A DNA stretch of 64,000 nucleotides, from NCBI GenBank assembly GCA_019635285.1, contig JAHBZS010000010.1, positions 1-64,000 of the forward strand. The letters run 5' to 3'. The notes below the pieces were generated by a model. The model had not been told where the DNA came from and searched no databases. It worked only from the letters and a program-made list of their open reading frames with translations. Both the position numbers and the translations under genes were made by a program. Below are positions 9,349-17,742 of this stretch, piece by piece (the stretch's first letter is position 1; the number at the start of each line of letters is the position of its first letter). Source of the DNA: Rubrivivax sp. (GTDB taxonomy: Bacteria; Pseudomonadota; Gammaproteobacteria; Burkholderiales; Burkholderiaceae_C).

Positions 9349-10281
9349 CTACAGGCTCTTCACCAGTTCGGGCACGGCGGTGAACAGGTCGGCTTCGAGG
9401 CCGTAGTCGGCGACGCTGAAGATCGGCGCCTCGGGGTCCTTGTTGATGGCCACGATGACCTTGCTGTCCTTCATGCCGGCCAGGTGCTGGATGGCACCGC
9501 TGATGCCGCAGGCGATGTACAGCTGCGGCGCGACGATCTTGCCGGTCTGCCCGACCTGCCAGTCGTTGGGCGCGTAGCCGGCGTCCACCGCGGCGCGGCT
9601 GGCGCCGAGCGCGGCGCCCAGCTTGTCGGCCAGCGGCGTCAGCACCTCGTTGAACTTCTCGCTGCTGCCCAGCGCGCGGCCGCCAGAGACGATGATCTTG
9701 GCGGCGGTGAGTTCGGGCCGGTCGTTCTTGGCGATCTCGGCGCCGACGAAGCTGGACAGGCCGCTGTCGGCGGCTGCGGGGATGCTTTCCACGGCGGCGC
9801 TGCCGCCGCTGGCCGCCGCGGCGTCGAAGCCGGTGCTGCGCACGGTGAGCACCTTGACGCTGTCGCCGCTCTGCACGGTGGCGATGGCGTTGCCGGCGTA
9901 GATGGGGCGCTCGAAGGTGTCGGGGCTGACCACCTTGGTGGCGTCGGAGATCTGCCCGACGTCCAGCTTGGCGGCGACGCGCGGGGCCACGTTCTTGCCG
10001 TGGGCGGTGGCCGGGAACAGGATGTGGCTGTAGTTGCCGGCGATAGCCAGCACCTGCGCGGCGACGTTCTCGGCCAGCTGCTCGGCCAGGCTGGCGCCGT
10101 CGGCGTGCAGCACCTTGGCCACGCCGGCGATCTGGCTGGCGGCCTGCGCGGCGCCGGCGGCGTTGTGGCCGGCCACCAGCACGTGCACGTCGCCGCCGCA
10201 GGCGACGGCCGCGGTGACGGTGTTGAGGGTGGCGCCCTTGAGGGTGCCGTGGTCGTGTTCGGCAATGACGAGTGCGGTCAT
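9349..10281 (-). CDS. etfA: Electron transfer flavoprotein alpha subunit
   Basis: A 310-residue FAD-binding subunit of ETF, which passes electrons from acyl-CoA dehydrogenases to ETF:quinone oxidoreductase. The N-terminal domain starts [21 protein letters not shown]. The C-terminal FAD domain contains the signature [19 protein letters not shown] (residues about 245-263) and [20 protein letters not shown]. The stop codon of etfB lies one base before this start, and the ribosome-binding AAGGTGAT lies inside the etfB end, so translation is probably coupled. Confidence 0.97.
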   Translation of the reverse strand: MTALVIAEHDHGTLKGATLNTVTAAVACGGDVHVLVAGHNAAGAAQAASQIAGVAKVLHADGASLAEQLAENVAAQVLAIAGNYSHILFPATAHGKNVAPRVAAKLDVGQISDATKVVSPDTFERPIYAGNAIATVQSGDSVKVLTVRSTGFDAAAASGGSAAVESIPAAADSGLSSFVGAEIAKNDRPELTAAKIIVSGGRALGSSEKFNEVLTPLADKLGAALGASRAAVDAGYAPNDWQVGQTGKIVAPQLYIACGISGAIQHLAGMKDSKVIVAINKDPEAPIFSVADYGLEADLFTAVPELVKSL

Positions 10282-10282
10282 A

Positions 10283-11032
10283 TCAGATCACCTTGGAAAC
10301 GTTCTTCAGCTTGTCCACCAGCGTGGCGACATCGGGCACCTTGATGCCGGCGCCGCGCTTGGGCGGCTCGGCCACCTTCAGCGTCTTGATCTTCGAGCTC
10401 ACGTCCACGCCCAGGTCGGCCGGCTTGACGATGTCGAGCTGCTTCTTCTTGGCCTTCATGATGTTGGGCAAGGTGACGTAGCGCGGCTCGTTCAGGCGCA
10501 AATCCGTGGTGACGATGGCCGGCAGCTTGAGCTTGACGGTCTCCAGGCCGCCGTCGACCTCGCGCGTGACGCTGGCGCTGCCGTCGGCGACTTCAACCTT
10601 GCTGGCGAAGGTGCCCTGCGGGCGGTCCAGCAGCGCGGCGAGCATCTGGCCGGTCTGGTTGCAGTCGTCGTCGATGGCCTGCTTGCCCAGGATCACCAGG
10701 CCGGGCTGTTCCTTGTCGACCAGCGCCTTCAGCAGCTTGGCCACGGCCAGGGGCTGCAGGTCTTCGGCGCTTTCCACCAGGATGGCGCGGTCCGCGCCGA
10801 TGGCCATGGCGGTGCGCAGCGTCTCCTGGCACTGGGTGACGCCGCAGGACACGGCGATGACCTCGGTGGCCACGCCCTTTTCCTTCAGGCGCACGGCTTC
10901 TTCGACGGCGATTTCGTCGAAGGGGTTCATGCTCATCTTGACGTTGGCAATGTCCACCCCGCTGCCGTCGCTCTTGACGCGCACCTTGACGTTGTAGTCC
11001 ACCACCCGCTTCACCGGGACCAGAATCTTCAT
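10283..11032 (-). CDS. etfB: Electron transfer flavoprotein beta subunit
   Basis: A 249-residue AMP-binding subunit of ETF, starting [20 protein letters not shown]. It carries the family signature around [19 protein letters not shown] (residues about 36-54), [10 protein letters not shown] near 85-95, and the C-terminal recognition loop region with [17 protein letters not shown]. It is first in the run etfB-etfA-dehydrogenase-monooxygenase-amidohydrolase. The MFS gene upstream ends 49 bases away. Confidence 0.97.
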   Translation of the reverse strand: MKILVPVKRVVDYNVKVRVKSDGSGVDIANVKMSMNPFDEIAVEEAVRLKEKGVATEVIAVSCGVTQCQETLRTAMAIGADRAILVESAEDLQPLAVAKLLKALVDKEQPGLVILGKQAIDDDCNQTGQMLAALLDRPQGTFASKVEVADGSASVTREVDGGLETVKLKLPAIVTTDLRLNEPRYVTLPNIMKAKKKQLDIVKPADLGVDVSSKIKTLKVAEPPKRGAGIKVPDVATLVDKLKNVSKVI

Positions 11033-11081
11033 GGGCGCTTGCTCCTGTTCAATCTGAATCTATGTGTCGGTCGCCCGCATT

Positions 11082-12401
11082 CTAGGCAGGTTGGCCCGCA
11101 GCGCCAGCCGCCTGGGCCGCCGCGATGCCCCGCGGCACGTTGACCCGCGTCAGCACCAGCAGGCCGACGACGAAGAACAACCCGGTGGACAGGATCGCCA
11201 GGCGGTGGTTGCCCGAGGTCAGCAAGGTCACCAGCCCGTAGGTCATCGGCCCGATGATCGCGGCCAGCCGCACCGCGAAGGTCCACAGCCCGAAGAACTC
11301 GGCCAGCCGCTGCTCGGGCGCGAAGGCGCCGGCCAAGGCCCGTCCGGCCGACTGGCTGGAGCCCATGCACAGGCCGGCGACGATCGCCGCCACCCAGAAC
11401 AGCGTCGCGTCGGTGGCCGCCACCGCCAGCAGCGTCATCAGGATCCAGCCGAACAGCGTCACTGCCAGCGCCTTGCGGTGGCCGATGCGGTCCTGCCAGT
11501 AGCCGAAGGCGAAGGCGCCGACCGCCGAGGCGATGTTCACCAGGAAGATCAGCATCATCGTCTGCGTCTGCTGGAACCCCAGCACCTGCTCCGCGTACAC
11601 CGCGGCCAGCGCGATGACCACCGCGATGCCGGCCTGGTAGGCCACCGCGCAGATCAGCAGCCAGACGAAGTCCTGATAGTCCTGCGCCCGCCGCCAGGTC
11701 TGCGCCAGCCGCGCCAGCGAGGCGCGCAGCCCGTTGTCTTGCATCGCGCCGGCCTGCGGCCGGGCGCGCTCCTTGAGCAGCACGAAGGTCAGCAGCGAGG
11801 ACACGCCGTAGACACCGGCGGTGATGAGCATGGTCACCGGCACGAACTGCTGCGCCGGAATGCCCCGCCCTTGCGCCCACAGCACGTAGCCCAGCGACAG
11901 GCCCAGCGTCAGCATGCCGCCGAAGTAGCCGAAGCTCCAGCCCCAGCCGGAGACGCGGCCCAGCGCCTCGCGCCGCGCCAGCTCGGGCAGGAAGGCGGCG
12001 GTCAGCGACTCGCCGTAGCTGTAGAAGATGTTCGACACGATGATGGCCGCCATCGCCAGCCACAGGTCGCCGGGCCCGGTGAGGGCCAGCAGCGCGGTGG
12101 CCAGCACGCAGCCCACGGTGCTGAAGGCCAGCAGCCGCTTCTTCGCCGCGCGCAGGTCGGCCAGCGCGCCCAGCGAGGGCATCGTCAGCATCACCACCGC
12201 GCTGGACAGCGCCAGCGCACTGGTCCAGGCCAGCGTGGCCCACGAGGCGTTGCCGGCGATGACGCCGACGAAGTAGGCGTTGAACACCGCCGTCAGCACC
12301 ACCGTCGTGTAGCCGGAGTTGGCGAAGTCGTACATCGCCCAGCCGAACACCTCGCGCTTGCGGACGCCTTCGTTGAGCGCGGCGGAATCGAAGATCGGCA
12401 T
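11082..12401 (-). CDS. MFS transporter, UMF1/Atg22-like family
   Basis: A 439-residue integral membrane protein with about 12 predicted helices. The N-terminal KREVFGWAMYDFANSGYTTVV signature near residues 15-35 is typical of the UMF1 (unknown major facilitator 1) branch related to yeast Atg22. The substrate is unknown; vacuolar Atg22 exports amino acids. The start at 12401 follows GAGGTG. A longer in-frame reading to 12575 would run through the tRNA-Leu gene and is rejected. Only 14 bases separate it from the tRNA 3' end, so the two are probably one transcript. Confidence 0.92.
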   Translation of the reverse strand: MPIFDSAALNEGVRKREVFGWAMYDFANSGYTTVVLTAVFNAYFVGVIAGNASWATLAWTSALALSSAVVMLTMPSLGALADLRAAKKRLLAFSTVGCVLATALLALTGPGDLWLAMAAIIVSNIFYSYGESLTAAFLPELARREALGRVSGWGWSFGYFGGMLTLGLSLGYVLWAQGRGIPAQQFVPVTMLITAGVYGVSSLLTFVLLKERARPQAGAMQDNGLRASLARLAQTWRRAQDYQDFVWLLICAVAYQAGIAVVIALAAVYAEQVLGFQQTQTMMLIFLVNIASAVGAFAFGYWQDRIGHRKALAVTLFGWILMTLLAVAATDATLFWVAAIVAGLCMGSSQSAGRALAGAFAPEQRLAEFFGLWTFAVRLAAIIGPMTYGLVTLLTSGNHRLAILSTGLFFVVGLLVLTRVNVPRGIAAAQAAGAAGQPA

Positions 12402-12415
12402 GGGGCACCTCGATG

Positions 12416-12500
12416 TGGTGCGCGAGGCGGGACTCGAACCCGCATGCCTTGCGGCCGCAGATTTTAAGTCTGCTACGTCTACCGATTTCGTCACTCGCGC
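12416..12500 (-). tRNA. tRNA-Leu (anticodon UAA)
   Basis: An 85-base tRNA with a seven-pair acceptor stem GCGCGAG / CTCGCGC, discriminator A and encoded CCA. The T-loop reads GGTTCGAGTCC, and the anticodon loop CTTAAAA gives UAA. The long variable arm is typical of type II tRNA-Leu. A CATAAT -10 element lies 11 bases upstream. Confidence 0.97.
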
Positions 12501-12510
12501 GGGCGCGGCG

Positions 12511-12516
12511 ATTATG
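12511..12516 (-). promoter_or_regulatory. Probable -10 element for tRNA-Leu(UAA)
   Basis: CATAAT read on the minus strand, ending ten bases before the mature tRNA 5' end. It is a rare AT-rich hexamer in a very GC-rich stretch. No clear -35 is visible. If used, the same transcript would continue into the MFS gene. Confidence 0.4.
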
Positions 12517-12584
12517 CGCGGCGGGTCCGCGGTGCCGGCCCGCGCGACGCGCCTTGTTAGACTGCCGCGCCGCACGCCCCGACC

Positions 12585-12941
12585 ATGTTCCGCCGACGCC
12601 CTAAATCGTCACTGCAACGCCCGCTGGCCGCCTGGCTGGTGTGCGCGCTGCTGCTGGCCCAGATGCTGGGGCTGGCGCACCGCGTCGCGCATGCGGGCGG
12701 CCAGCCCACGGACACGGCGAGTGCGCCGCAGTGGCGCGTGTCGTCGCTGTTCGATGCCCACCACGACGCCGCCGACTGCCGGCTATTCGACCAGGCGAGC
12801 CATGCCGATGCGCCCGGCTTCGACCTGGCGCCCACAGCCTCGGGCACCCAGCCACCGGCCCCTGCGCCGTGGCCACCGCAGGCCGAGCCGAAGGCGGTAT
12901 TCGGCGCCTGTCTGGCGCGCGGCCCGCCCGCACAGGCCTAG
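12585..12941 (+). CDS. Small secreted hypothetical protein upstream of TonB receptor
   Basis: 118 residues. It has a basic N-terminus (MFRRRPKSSLQRP), a hydrophobic segment at 14-28, and a likely signal cleavage after RVAHAGG. The mature part has clustered His/Asp/Cys residues (FDAHHDAADCRLFDQASHAD) and a Pro-rich C-terminus ending ARGPPAQA. I recognise the pattern from Burkholderiales, where similar small proteins sit before metal-linked TonB receptors. The metal link is inference. It lies 121 bases before the receptor on the same strand. Confidence 0.7.
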   Translation: MFRRRPKSSLQRPLAAWLVCALLLAQMLGLAHRVAHAGGQPTDTASAPQWRVSSLFDAHHDAADCRLFDQASHADAPGFDLAPTASGTQPPAPAPWPPQAEPKAVFGACLARGPPAQA

Positions 12942-13062
12942 CGCCACCCGCCACCCGCCACCGGCCCCGCCGGGGCCCCGCCCTGCAGACCTGCGCGCGC
13001 GCAGGTGCTGCCCTGTGTCACGTCGCTCGGTCCCGCCTCGGGTCCGGCAAGGCTGCCCCTTC

Positions 13063-15105
13063 ATGTTCCACTCTTCCCTGCCCGCGCCGCGGCGCGCCTG
13101 GCTGGCCGCCACGGCCATGACGCTGGGCCACGGCCTGCTGCATGCCCAGTCGACGGCCGACGCGCCCGCCGCGGTGGTCGTCACCGGCAACCCGCTGCGC
13201 GCCACCGACATCGCCGCGCCCACCAGCGTGCTCAGCGGCGACGCGCTGGTGCTGCGCCGCGGCACCACCTTGGGCGAGACGCTGGACCGCCTGCCCGGCG
13301 TGTCGTCCAGCTACTTCGGCCCCAACGCCAACCGGCCGATGATCCGCGGCCAGGACGGCGACCGCATCCGCGTGCTCAGCAACTCCGGTGCGTCGCTGGA
13401 TGCGTCGGCACTCAGCGCCGACCATGCGGTGCCCATCGACCCGCTGGTGGTCGAGCGCGTCGAGGTGCTGCGCGGCCCGGCCGCGCTGCTGTACGGCGGC
13501 GCGGCCGTGGGCGGCGTGGTCAACACCATCGACAACCGCATCCCCAAGGCCGCGCTCGACGGCAGCGGCGGCAGCGCCGAGATGCGCTACGGCGGCCCGG
13601 CCGATGAGCGCGGCGCCTCGGCGCTGGTCGAAAGCGGCGGCAAGGGCATCGCGGTGCATGCCGACGGCTTCTGGCGCGCCACCGACGACCTGCGCGTGCC
13701 TTGGTTCCCGCGCCCGCTGGCCGGCGGCGGCAGCGTCATGACGGACACCATCCAGAACTCGGCCAGCCGCAGCAGCGGCGGCGCCGTGGGCGGCTCGATG
13801 GTCTGGGACCACGGCTTCCTGGGCGCGTCGATGGACACCTACCGCAGCGACTACGGCGTCGTCGCCGAACCGGACGTGAGCATCGACATGGTGCTGAACA
13901 AGCTCACGCTGGCCGGCGAGGCCCGGGACCTGGGCGGGGCGATCGACGCGGTGAGCGGCCACTGGCTGTGGTCCGACTACCAGCACCAGGAAATCGAAGG
14001 CAGCGGCCAGGTGGCCACGACCTTCAAGAACCGCGGCTCGGACCTGCGGTTGCAGGCCGAGCACACCAAGCTGGACCTCGGCGGCGGCCGCCTGGGCGGT
14101 GTGTTCGGCCTGCAGGCGGAATCGGCCGACTTCTCGGCGCTGGGCGCCGAAGCCTTCGTGCCCAGCACGTCCACGCGCCACCTGGCCGTCTTTGCGCTGG
14201 AGGAATACAGCGCGGGCGACGCCAAGCTGAGCTTCGGCGCCCGGCTGGCGCGCGCCCGGCTCGACTCCGACGGCGACGGGCCGGGCCAGGCGCAGTTCGG
14301 GCCGCCGCAGTCGCGCTCGTTCACGCCCTTCAGTGCGGCGCTGGGCGGCCTGGTCAAGCTGGCCGCGCAGTGGCAGCTCAGCGCCAACCTGGCCTATACC
14401 GAACGCGCCCCCACCTTCTACGAGCTCTATGCCAACGGCCTGCACGTGGCCACCGGCGCCTACGAGCAGGGCAACCCGGCGCTCGGCCTGGAAAAGGGCA
14501 CGAACCTGGATGTGGCGCTGGCCTGGAAGGCGAAGGACGCGGGCCATGCGCTGAAGCTTGGCGCCTTCGCCAGCGACTTCTCCAACTACATCGCGCTGCT
14601 GGCCACCGGGCAGCAGGTGCCGGCCGAGGGCGGCCCGGTGCCGGTGTATGCCTTTGCCGGCGTGCCGGCGCGCATGTTCGGCTTCGAGCTGGAGGGCCAG
14701 TGGCGCCTGCTGAGCGGCGCGCAGCAGCTCGACCTGGACGGCACGCTGGACACGATGCGCGCCACCGACGAAGCCACGCGCCAGCCGCTGCCGCGCATCC
14801 CGCCGGCGCGGCTGACCCTGGGGCTCAACTGGCGCCTGGGCGACTGGTCGGCGCGCATCGAGGGCAGCCACGCGGCGGCGCAGGACCGCGTGCCCAGCGA
14901 CGACCCCGCCACGGCCGGCTACACCCTCGTCAACTTGTCGGCGAGCTACCGGCTGCGCTTCAGCGATGTCGACGGCCTGGCCTTCGTGCGCGTCAACAAC
15001 GTCGGCAACGAGCTGGCCTACAACGCCACCTCGATGGCCACGGTGCGGCCGCTGGCGCCGCTGCCCGGCCGCGGCGTGATGATCGGGCTGCGCCTGAGCC
15101 TCTGA
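13063..15105 (+). CDS. TonB-dependent outer-membrane receptor
   Basis: A 680-residue outer-membrane beta-barrel receptor. A signal peptide ends near LLHAQ (residue 29). The plug domain follows, with AAVVVTGNPLRATDIAAPTSVLSG, LGETLDRLPGVSSSYFGP, RPMIRGQDGDRIRVLSN and VERVEVLRGPAALLYGG. The barrel ends in a terminal aromatic-free strand GRGVMIGLRLSL. The plug resembles the ZnuD zinc/heme receptor branch, but I see no His-rich loop in the barrel, so zinc specificity is only a suggestion. The ATG at 13063 is preferred because the long upstream frame overlaps the small gene before it. No TonB/ExbBD genes adjoin. Confidence 0.92.
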   Translation: MFHSSLPAPRRAWLAATAMTLGHGLLHAQSTADAPAAVVVTGNPLRATDIAAPTSVLSGDALVLRRGTTLGETLDRLPGVSSSYFGPNANRPMIRGQDGDRIRVLSNSGASLDASALSADHAVPIDPLVVERVEVLRGPAALLYGGAAVGGVVNTIDNRIPKAALDGSGGSAEMRYGGPADERGASALVESGGKGIAVHADGFWRATDDLRVPWFPRPLAGGGSVMTDTIQNSASRSSGGAVGGSMVWDHGFLGASMDTYRSDYGVVAEPDVSIDMVLNKLTLAGEARDLGGAIDAVSGHWLWSDYQHQEIEGSGQVATTFKNRGSDLRLQAEHTKLDLGGGRLGGVFGLQAESADFSALGAEAFVPSTSTRHLAVFALEEYSAGDAKLSFGARLARARLDSDGDGPGQAQFGPPQSRSFTPFSAALGGLVKLAAQWQLSANLAYTERAPTFYELYANGLHVATGAYEQGNPALGLEKGTNLDVALAWKAKDAGHALKLGAFASDFSNYIALLATGQQVPAEGGPVPVYAFAGVPARMFGFELEGQWRLLSGAQQLDLDGTLDTMRATDEATRQPLPRIPPARLTLGLNWRLGDWSARIEGSHAAAQDRVPSDDPATAGYTLVNLSASYRLRFSDVDGLAFVRVNNVGNELAYNATSMATVRPLAPLPGRGVMIGLRLSL

Positions 15106-15214
15106 CTCAGCGCGAGAGCGCGGACGCGGCGCCCGGCTCGGCGGGCAGACTCGGCGCGCTTGGGGCGCTTGGGGCGCCCGGCGTGGGTCGTACGGCTGGC
15201 CGGGCTACCGGGCC

Positions 15215-15232
15215 AGCGGGCCCGGGCCCGCT
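15215..15232. terminator. GC palindrome between convergent genes
   Basis: A perfect 18-base palindrome (AGCGGGCCC and its complement) that overlaps the FUSC stop codon, in the 126 bases between convergent TonB-receptor and FUSC genes. There is no U-tract. It could act as a transcription-slowing stem or be a by-product of GC bias. Confidence 0.3.
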
Positions 15233-15744
15233 CAGCCCTTCGGCGCCTCGCGCAGCGGCCACAGCCTGGACAACACCCAGGCGCAGACGATGCCGACCAC
15301 GCAGCCGAACAGCACTTCGCCGACGCGCACGGCGCCGCGCTCCAGCGCACCCAGCGTGTCGTGGTGCTGCATGCTGCCGGCGACCACGATGGCTGCGGTG
15401 ATCGGTGCCTGCCGCCACATCGTCGGCACGCGCACCACGTAGGACGACACCAGCACGGACAGCGCCAGCGCCGTCGGCAGCTGCCATTCGGTATGGCCGA
15501 AGACGATGAACACCAGGCCGATGGCGCTGCCGACCAGGGTGTTGATGAGCCGCCCCTTGAAGGTGGCCAGCGATTGACGCAGTTGCGGGTCGCTGGTGGC
15601 GACCATCGAGCTGATGGCCCAGATCGGGTTGGCATCGCCGTAGACCTTGACGACCATCCACAGCACGGTGGTGGCGACGAAGATGTTGACGGCGTAGTGC
15701 ACGCCGCGCAGCTCGTCCTGCTGCAGGCGCTGCCACAGGCTCAT
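15232..15744 (-). CDS. FUSC-family membrane protein, half-length
   Basis: A 170-residue membrane protein with an N-terminal amphipathic segment and about five hydrophobic helices. Sequence such as HYAVNIFVATTVLWMVVKVYGDANPIWAISSMV and TFKGRLINTLVGSAIGLVFIVFG fits the FUSC / aromatic-acid exporter module. Classical members are 600 residues or more with two modules; this one holds a single module, so it probably dimerises. Its ATG overlaps the stop of the channel-like gene upstream (ATGA), which implies translational coupling. Substrate unknown. Confidence 0.8.
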   Translation of the reverse strand: MSLWQRLQQDELRGVHYAVNIFVATTVLWMVVKVYGDANPIWAISSMVATSDPQLRQSLATFKGRLINTLVGSAIGLVFIVFGHTEWQLPTALALSVLVSSYVVRVPTMWRQAPITAAIVVAGSMQHHDTLGALERGAVRVGEVLFGCVVGIVCAWVLSRLWPLREAPKG

Positions 15745-16241
15745 GCGCCTCTGCCCCGGTGGCGTGCGGCGCGCCGCGCGTCGCGCCGTGCATGCAGGGC
15801 CGACAGCTGCGTGCTCTGGAATTCCTGCGCCAGCATGAACAGCACGCCGGTCGACCAGGCGAAGGTCATCAGCGCGGCGATGGGCAGCATGCCGTCGAGC
15901 AGCCGCCAGCGCAGCGGCAGGCTGAAGCTGCTGCCCACCGTGGTGTACTGCATCAGCGCGAAGTAGTACGAGGTGCTGGGGTCGGGCATGGCGCCCAGCC
16001 ACAGGAAGAAGACCGCCCACACCAGCACCTCGGCCAGATGCACCAGCACGATCATCCAGCTGGCCACGATGAGCATGGCCCCGCCGCGCACGAAGGACAC
16101 CGGCACGTCCTGCCCGCGCTTGAGCAGGTGGCTGGTGTACAGCGTGGCCAGCATGCCGCAGCCATGCATCGCCGTGGTGATGGCCACCAGGGTGATGCCG
16201 CACAGCACCTCCTCGAAGGACGTCACGTAGTGCGAAGGCAT
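15741..16241 (-). CDS. Potassium-channel-like membrane protein
   Basis: A 166-residue protein with about four hydrophobic segments. The pore-like stretch MQYTTVGSSFSLPLRW (residues about 94-109), followed by a helix GMLPIAALMTFAWSTGVLF, resembles the two-helix ion-channel family. The canonical selectivity filter TxGYGD is missing; TTVGSS stands in its place. A basic tail (ARRDARRAARHRGRG) follows. It overlaps the FUSC gene by four bases. Function as a K+ channel is not established. Confidence 0.75.
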   Translation of the reverse strand: MPSHYVTSFEEVLCGITLVAITTAMHGCGMLATLYTSHLLKRGQDVPVSFVRGGAMLIVASWMIVLVHLAEVLVWAVFFLWLGAMPDPSTSYYFALMQYTTVGSSFSLPLRWRLLDGMLPIAALMTFAWSTGVLFMLAQEFQSTQLSALHARRDARRAARHRGRGA

Positions 16242-16272
16242 CCGACACCCGGCTCAGGCCTGCGCGCCGCGC

Positions 16273-17202
16273 TCACTCATGCGACTGCGGCGGATTGCCG
16301 TTGAGCCGGTAGACCATGCCGGTCTTGGTGGCCCCCAGGTAGATCCAGGCGCTGCCCATCTGCTGCAGGCGGATGAAGAAGCTGGCGCAGCGCTCGCGCG
16401 CCTTGTCGTGCACGTCCTGGCGGCGCTTGAACTTCACCTGGTAGGCGAACTCGCCGACCAGCGGCAGGTGCTCGCCGCGCGTGCGCCACAGCGCGACGTT
16501 GGCGTCGGCCGTGACGCCCTTGCCGAAATCCAGCTGCCCCAGGTCCTGCAGCACCTCTTCGACGATGGTCTGGTTGACCAGCGACACGCGGTCGGTCTGG
16601 GTCTGCTGCAGTGTCTTCAGCGCCGGGAACACCTCGGCCAGCCGCTGCATCGCCATGCGGTCGCCTTCCTTGGGCGCATGGCTCAGCGGGAACTGCACGT
16701 TGTGCGAGAACAGCAGCCGGTAGCCGCCGACCCGGTCCTTCAGCGGCAGCGCTTCGGCCTTGAACTTGACGCGGTAGTCCTCGGGCAGGTTGGGCCGCAC
16801 GTCGACCTCGGCCGCCTGCTGCTGGTCGGGGTGGCGGAACTTGAAGACGATCTCGGGCTCGTCGGCCGGGAAGCCGTCTTCGAAGCGCACGCGCCGGCGC
16901 AGGATGAAGGCGTTGTTGTAGAGGCGGAAGTCCTCGCTGTCCAGGAACATCACCTCGCGAATCGCCGGGCGCGTGCCTTTGGCTGCAGCGGTGTCGAAGC
17001 CGACGCCGCATTCCTTGGCCGCGCGGGCGACGAGCTTGGCGTACTTCCTGAAGCCCGCCGGCGACGTGAACTCGTCGGTCTTCAGGATCAGCTTGCACTC
17101 CAGGTACTGCACGTCGTGCAGCGGGCTGCCGTCGGCGTACTGGCCGGGCTTCAGGTCGGCGACACGCTCGGTGCGCGGGTCACTCATCTTGGCTTTGGCC
17201 AT
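16273..17202 (-). CDS. Uncharacterised protein with CYTH-like charged-strand pattern
   Basis: A 309-residue soluble protein with no signal peptide. I do not recognise a named family. Alternating charged beta-strand motifs recall triphosphate-tunnel (CYTH) enzymes: YLECKLIL (compare ExExK) near residue 33, AFILRRRVRF near 98, EIVFKFRH near 116, AEVDVRPN near 130, YRVKFKAE near 143 and FAYQVKFKRRQD near 250. The match is by eye only. The N-terminus could also begin at the second Met (MSDPRT), and no strong ribosome site favours either. It stands alone, 15 bases after the next gene upstream. Confidence 0.8.
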   Translation of the reverse strand: MAKAKMSDPRTERVADLKPGQYADGSPLHDVQYLECKLILKTDEFTSPAGFRKYAKLVARAAKECGVGFDTAAAKGTRPAIREVMFLDSEDFRLYNNAFILRRRVRFEDGFPADEPEIVFKFRHPDQQQAAEVDVRPNLPEDYRVKFKAEALPLKDRVGGYRLLFSHNVQFPLSHAPKEGDRMAMQRLAEVFPALKTLQQTQTDRVSLVNQTIVEEVLQDLGQLDFGKGVTADANVALWRTRGEHLPLVGEFAYQVKFKRRQDVHDKARERCASFFIRLQQMGSAWIYLGATKTGMVYRLNGNPPQSHE

Positions 17203-17217
17203 GGGGACAGAGCTTTG

Positions 17218-17742
17218 CTAGGTTGCCGGCCTGCCGAAGAACATGGCCGAGAGCTTGTGCATGCCGAGCACGCGGCCCAGTTCCGCGAAGGCGAAGAACG
17301 GCACGAAGGCGACGATCAGCATCAGCGCACGGGCGCCCAGTTCGTACGCGCCCACCGAGGCGATCTGGTGCAGGCCGCTCAGCAGCCCCTGCTTGTGGAT
17401 CCAGCCATCGACCAGTTGCTCGACCACGCCGAACAGCATCACCAGCAGGCCGAACAGGATGGACTTGTAGATTACCGGCACGACCAGCGCCCGGTCCTCG
17501 AAGCGGCGGGTGAAGCCGAACATCCTGCCGATCAGCACCACCTTGGCGATGATCAGCGCCTCGATCAGCGCGATGCCGTAGTGCAGATAAGTGGCGCCGG
17601 TCTCGGCCACGACCAGCCGGCGATAGACGGTGAACAGGCCCAGGAACAGCCACAGGTACAGCGTGGTGATCCAGTAGACCTTCAGCTCTTCGAGCGCCCG
17701 CTCCTTCAGCCCACGGGTCTTGCCGGGTTGCGCTGCATCCAT
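17218..17742 (-). CDS. Four-helix membrane protein of unknown function
   Basis: A 174-residue protein with about four hydrophobic helices: YWITTLYLWLFLGLFTVY (about 23-40), IALIEALIIAKVVLIG, SILFGLLVMLFGVVEQL and ALMLIVAFVPFFAFAEL. Basic residues flank the first helix. Its ATG overlaps the stop of the CMD-family gene by one base (TGATG), so it is translationally coupled to it. No family is recognised and the role is unknown. Confidence 0.8.
   Translation of the reverse strand: MDAAQPGKTRGLKERALEELKVYWITTLYLWLFLGLFTVYRRLVVAETGATYLHYGIALIEALIIAKVVLIGRMFGFTRRFEDRALVVPVIYKSILFGLLVMLFGVVEQLVDGWIHKQGLLSGLHQIASVGAYELGARALMLIVAFVPFFAFAELGRVLGMHKLSAMFFGRPAT

Noticed and set aside
7472-9406. A 644-codon frame opposite the acyl-CoA dehydrogenase
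   Set aside because: Antisense shadow; no start context and no recognisable domain.
12402-12575. N-terminal extension of the UMF1 transporter
   Set aside because: The extension would translate the tRNA-Leu gene; a ribosome site supports 12401.
12501-12584. A Zur box before the TonB-receptor unit
   Set aside because: No AT-rich dyad of the expected form was found.
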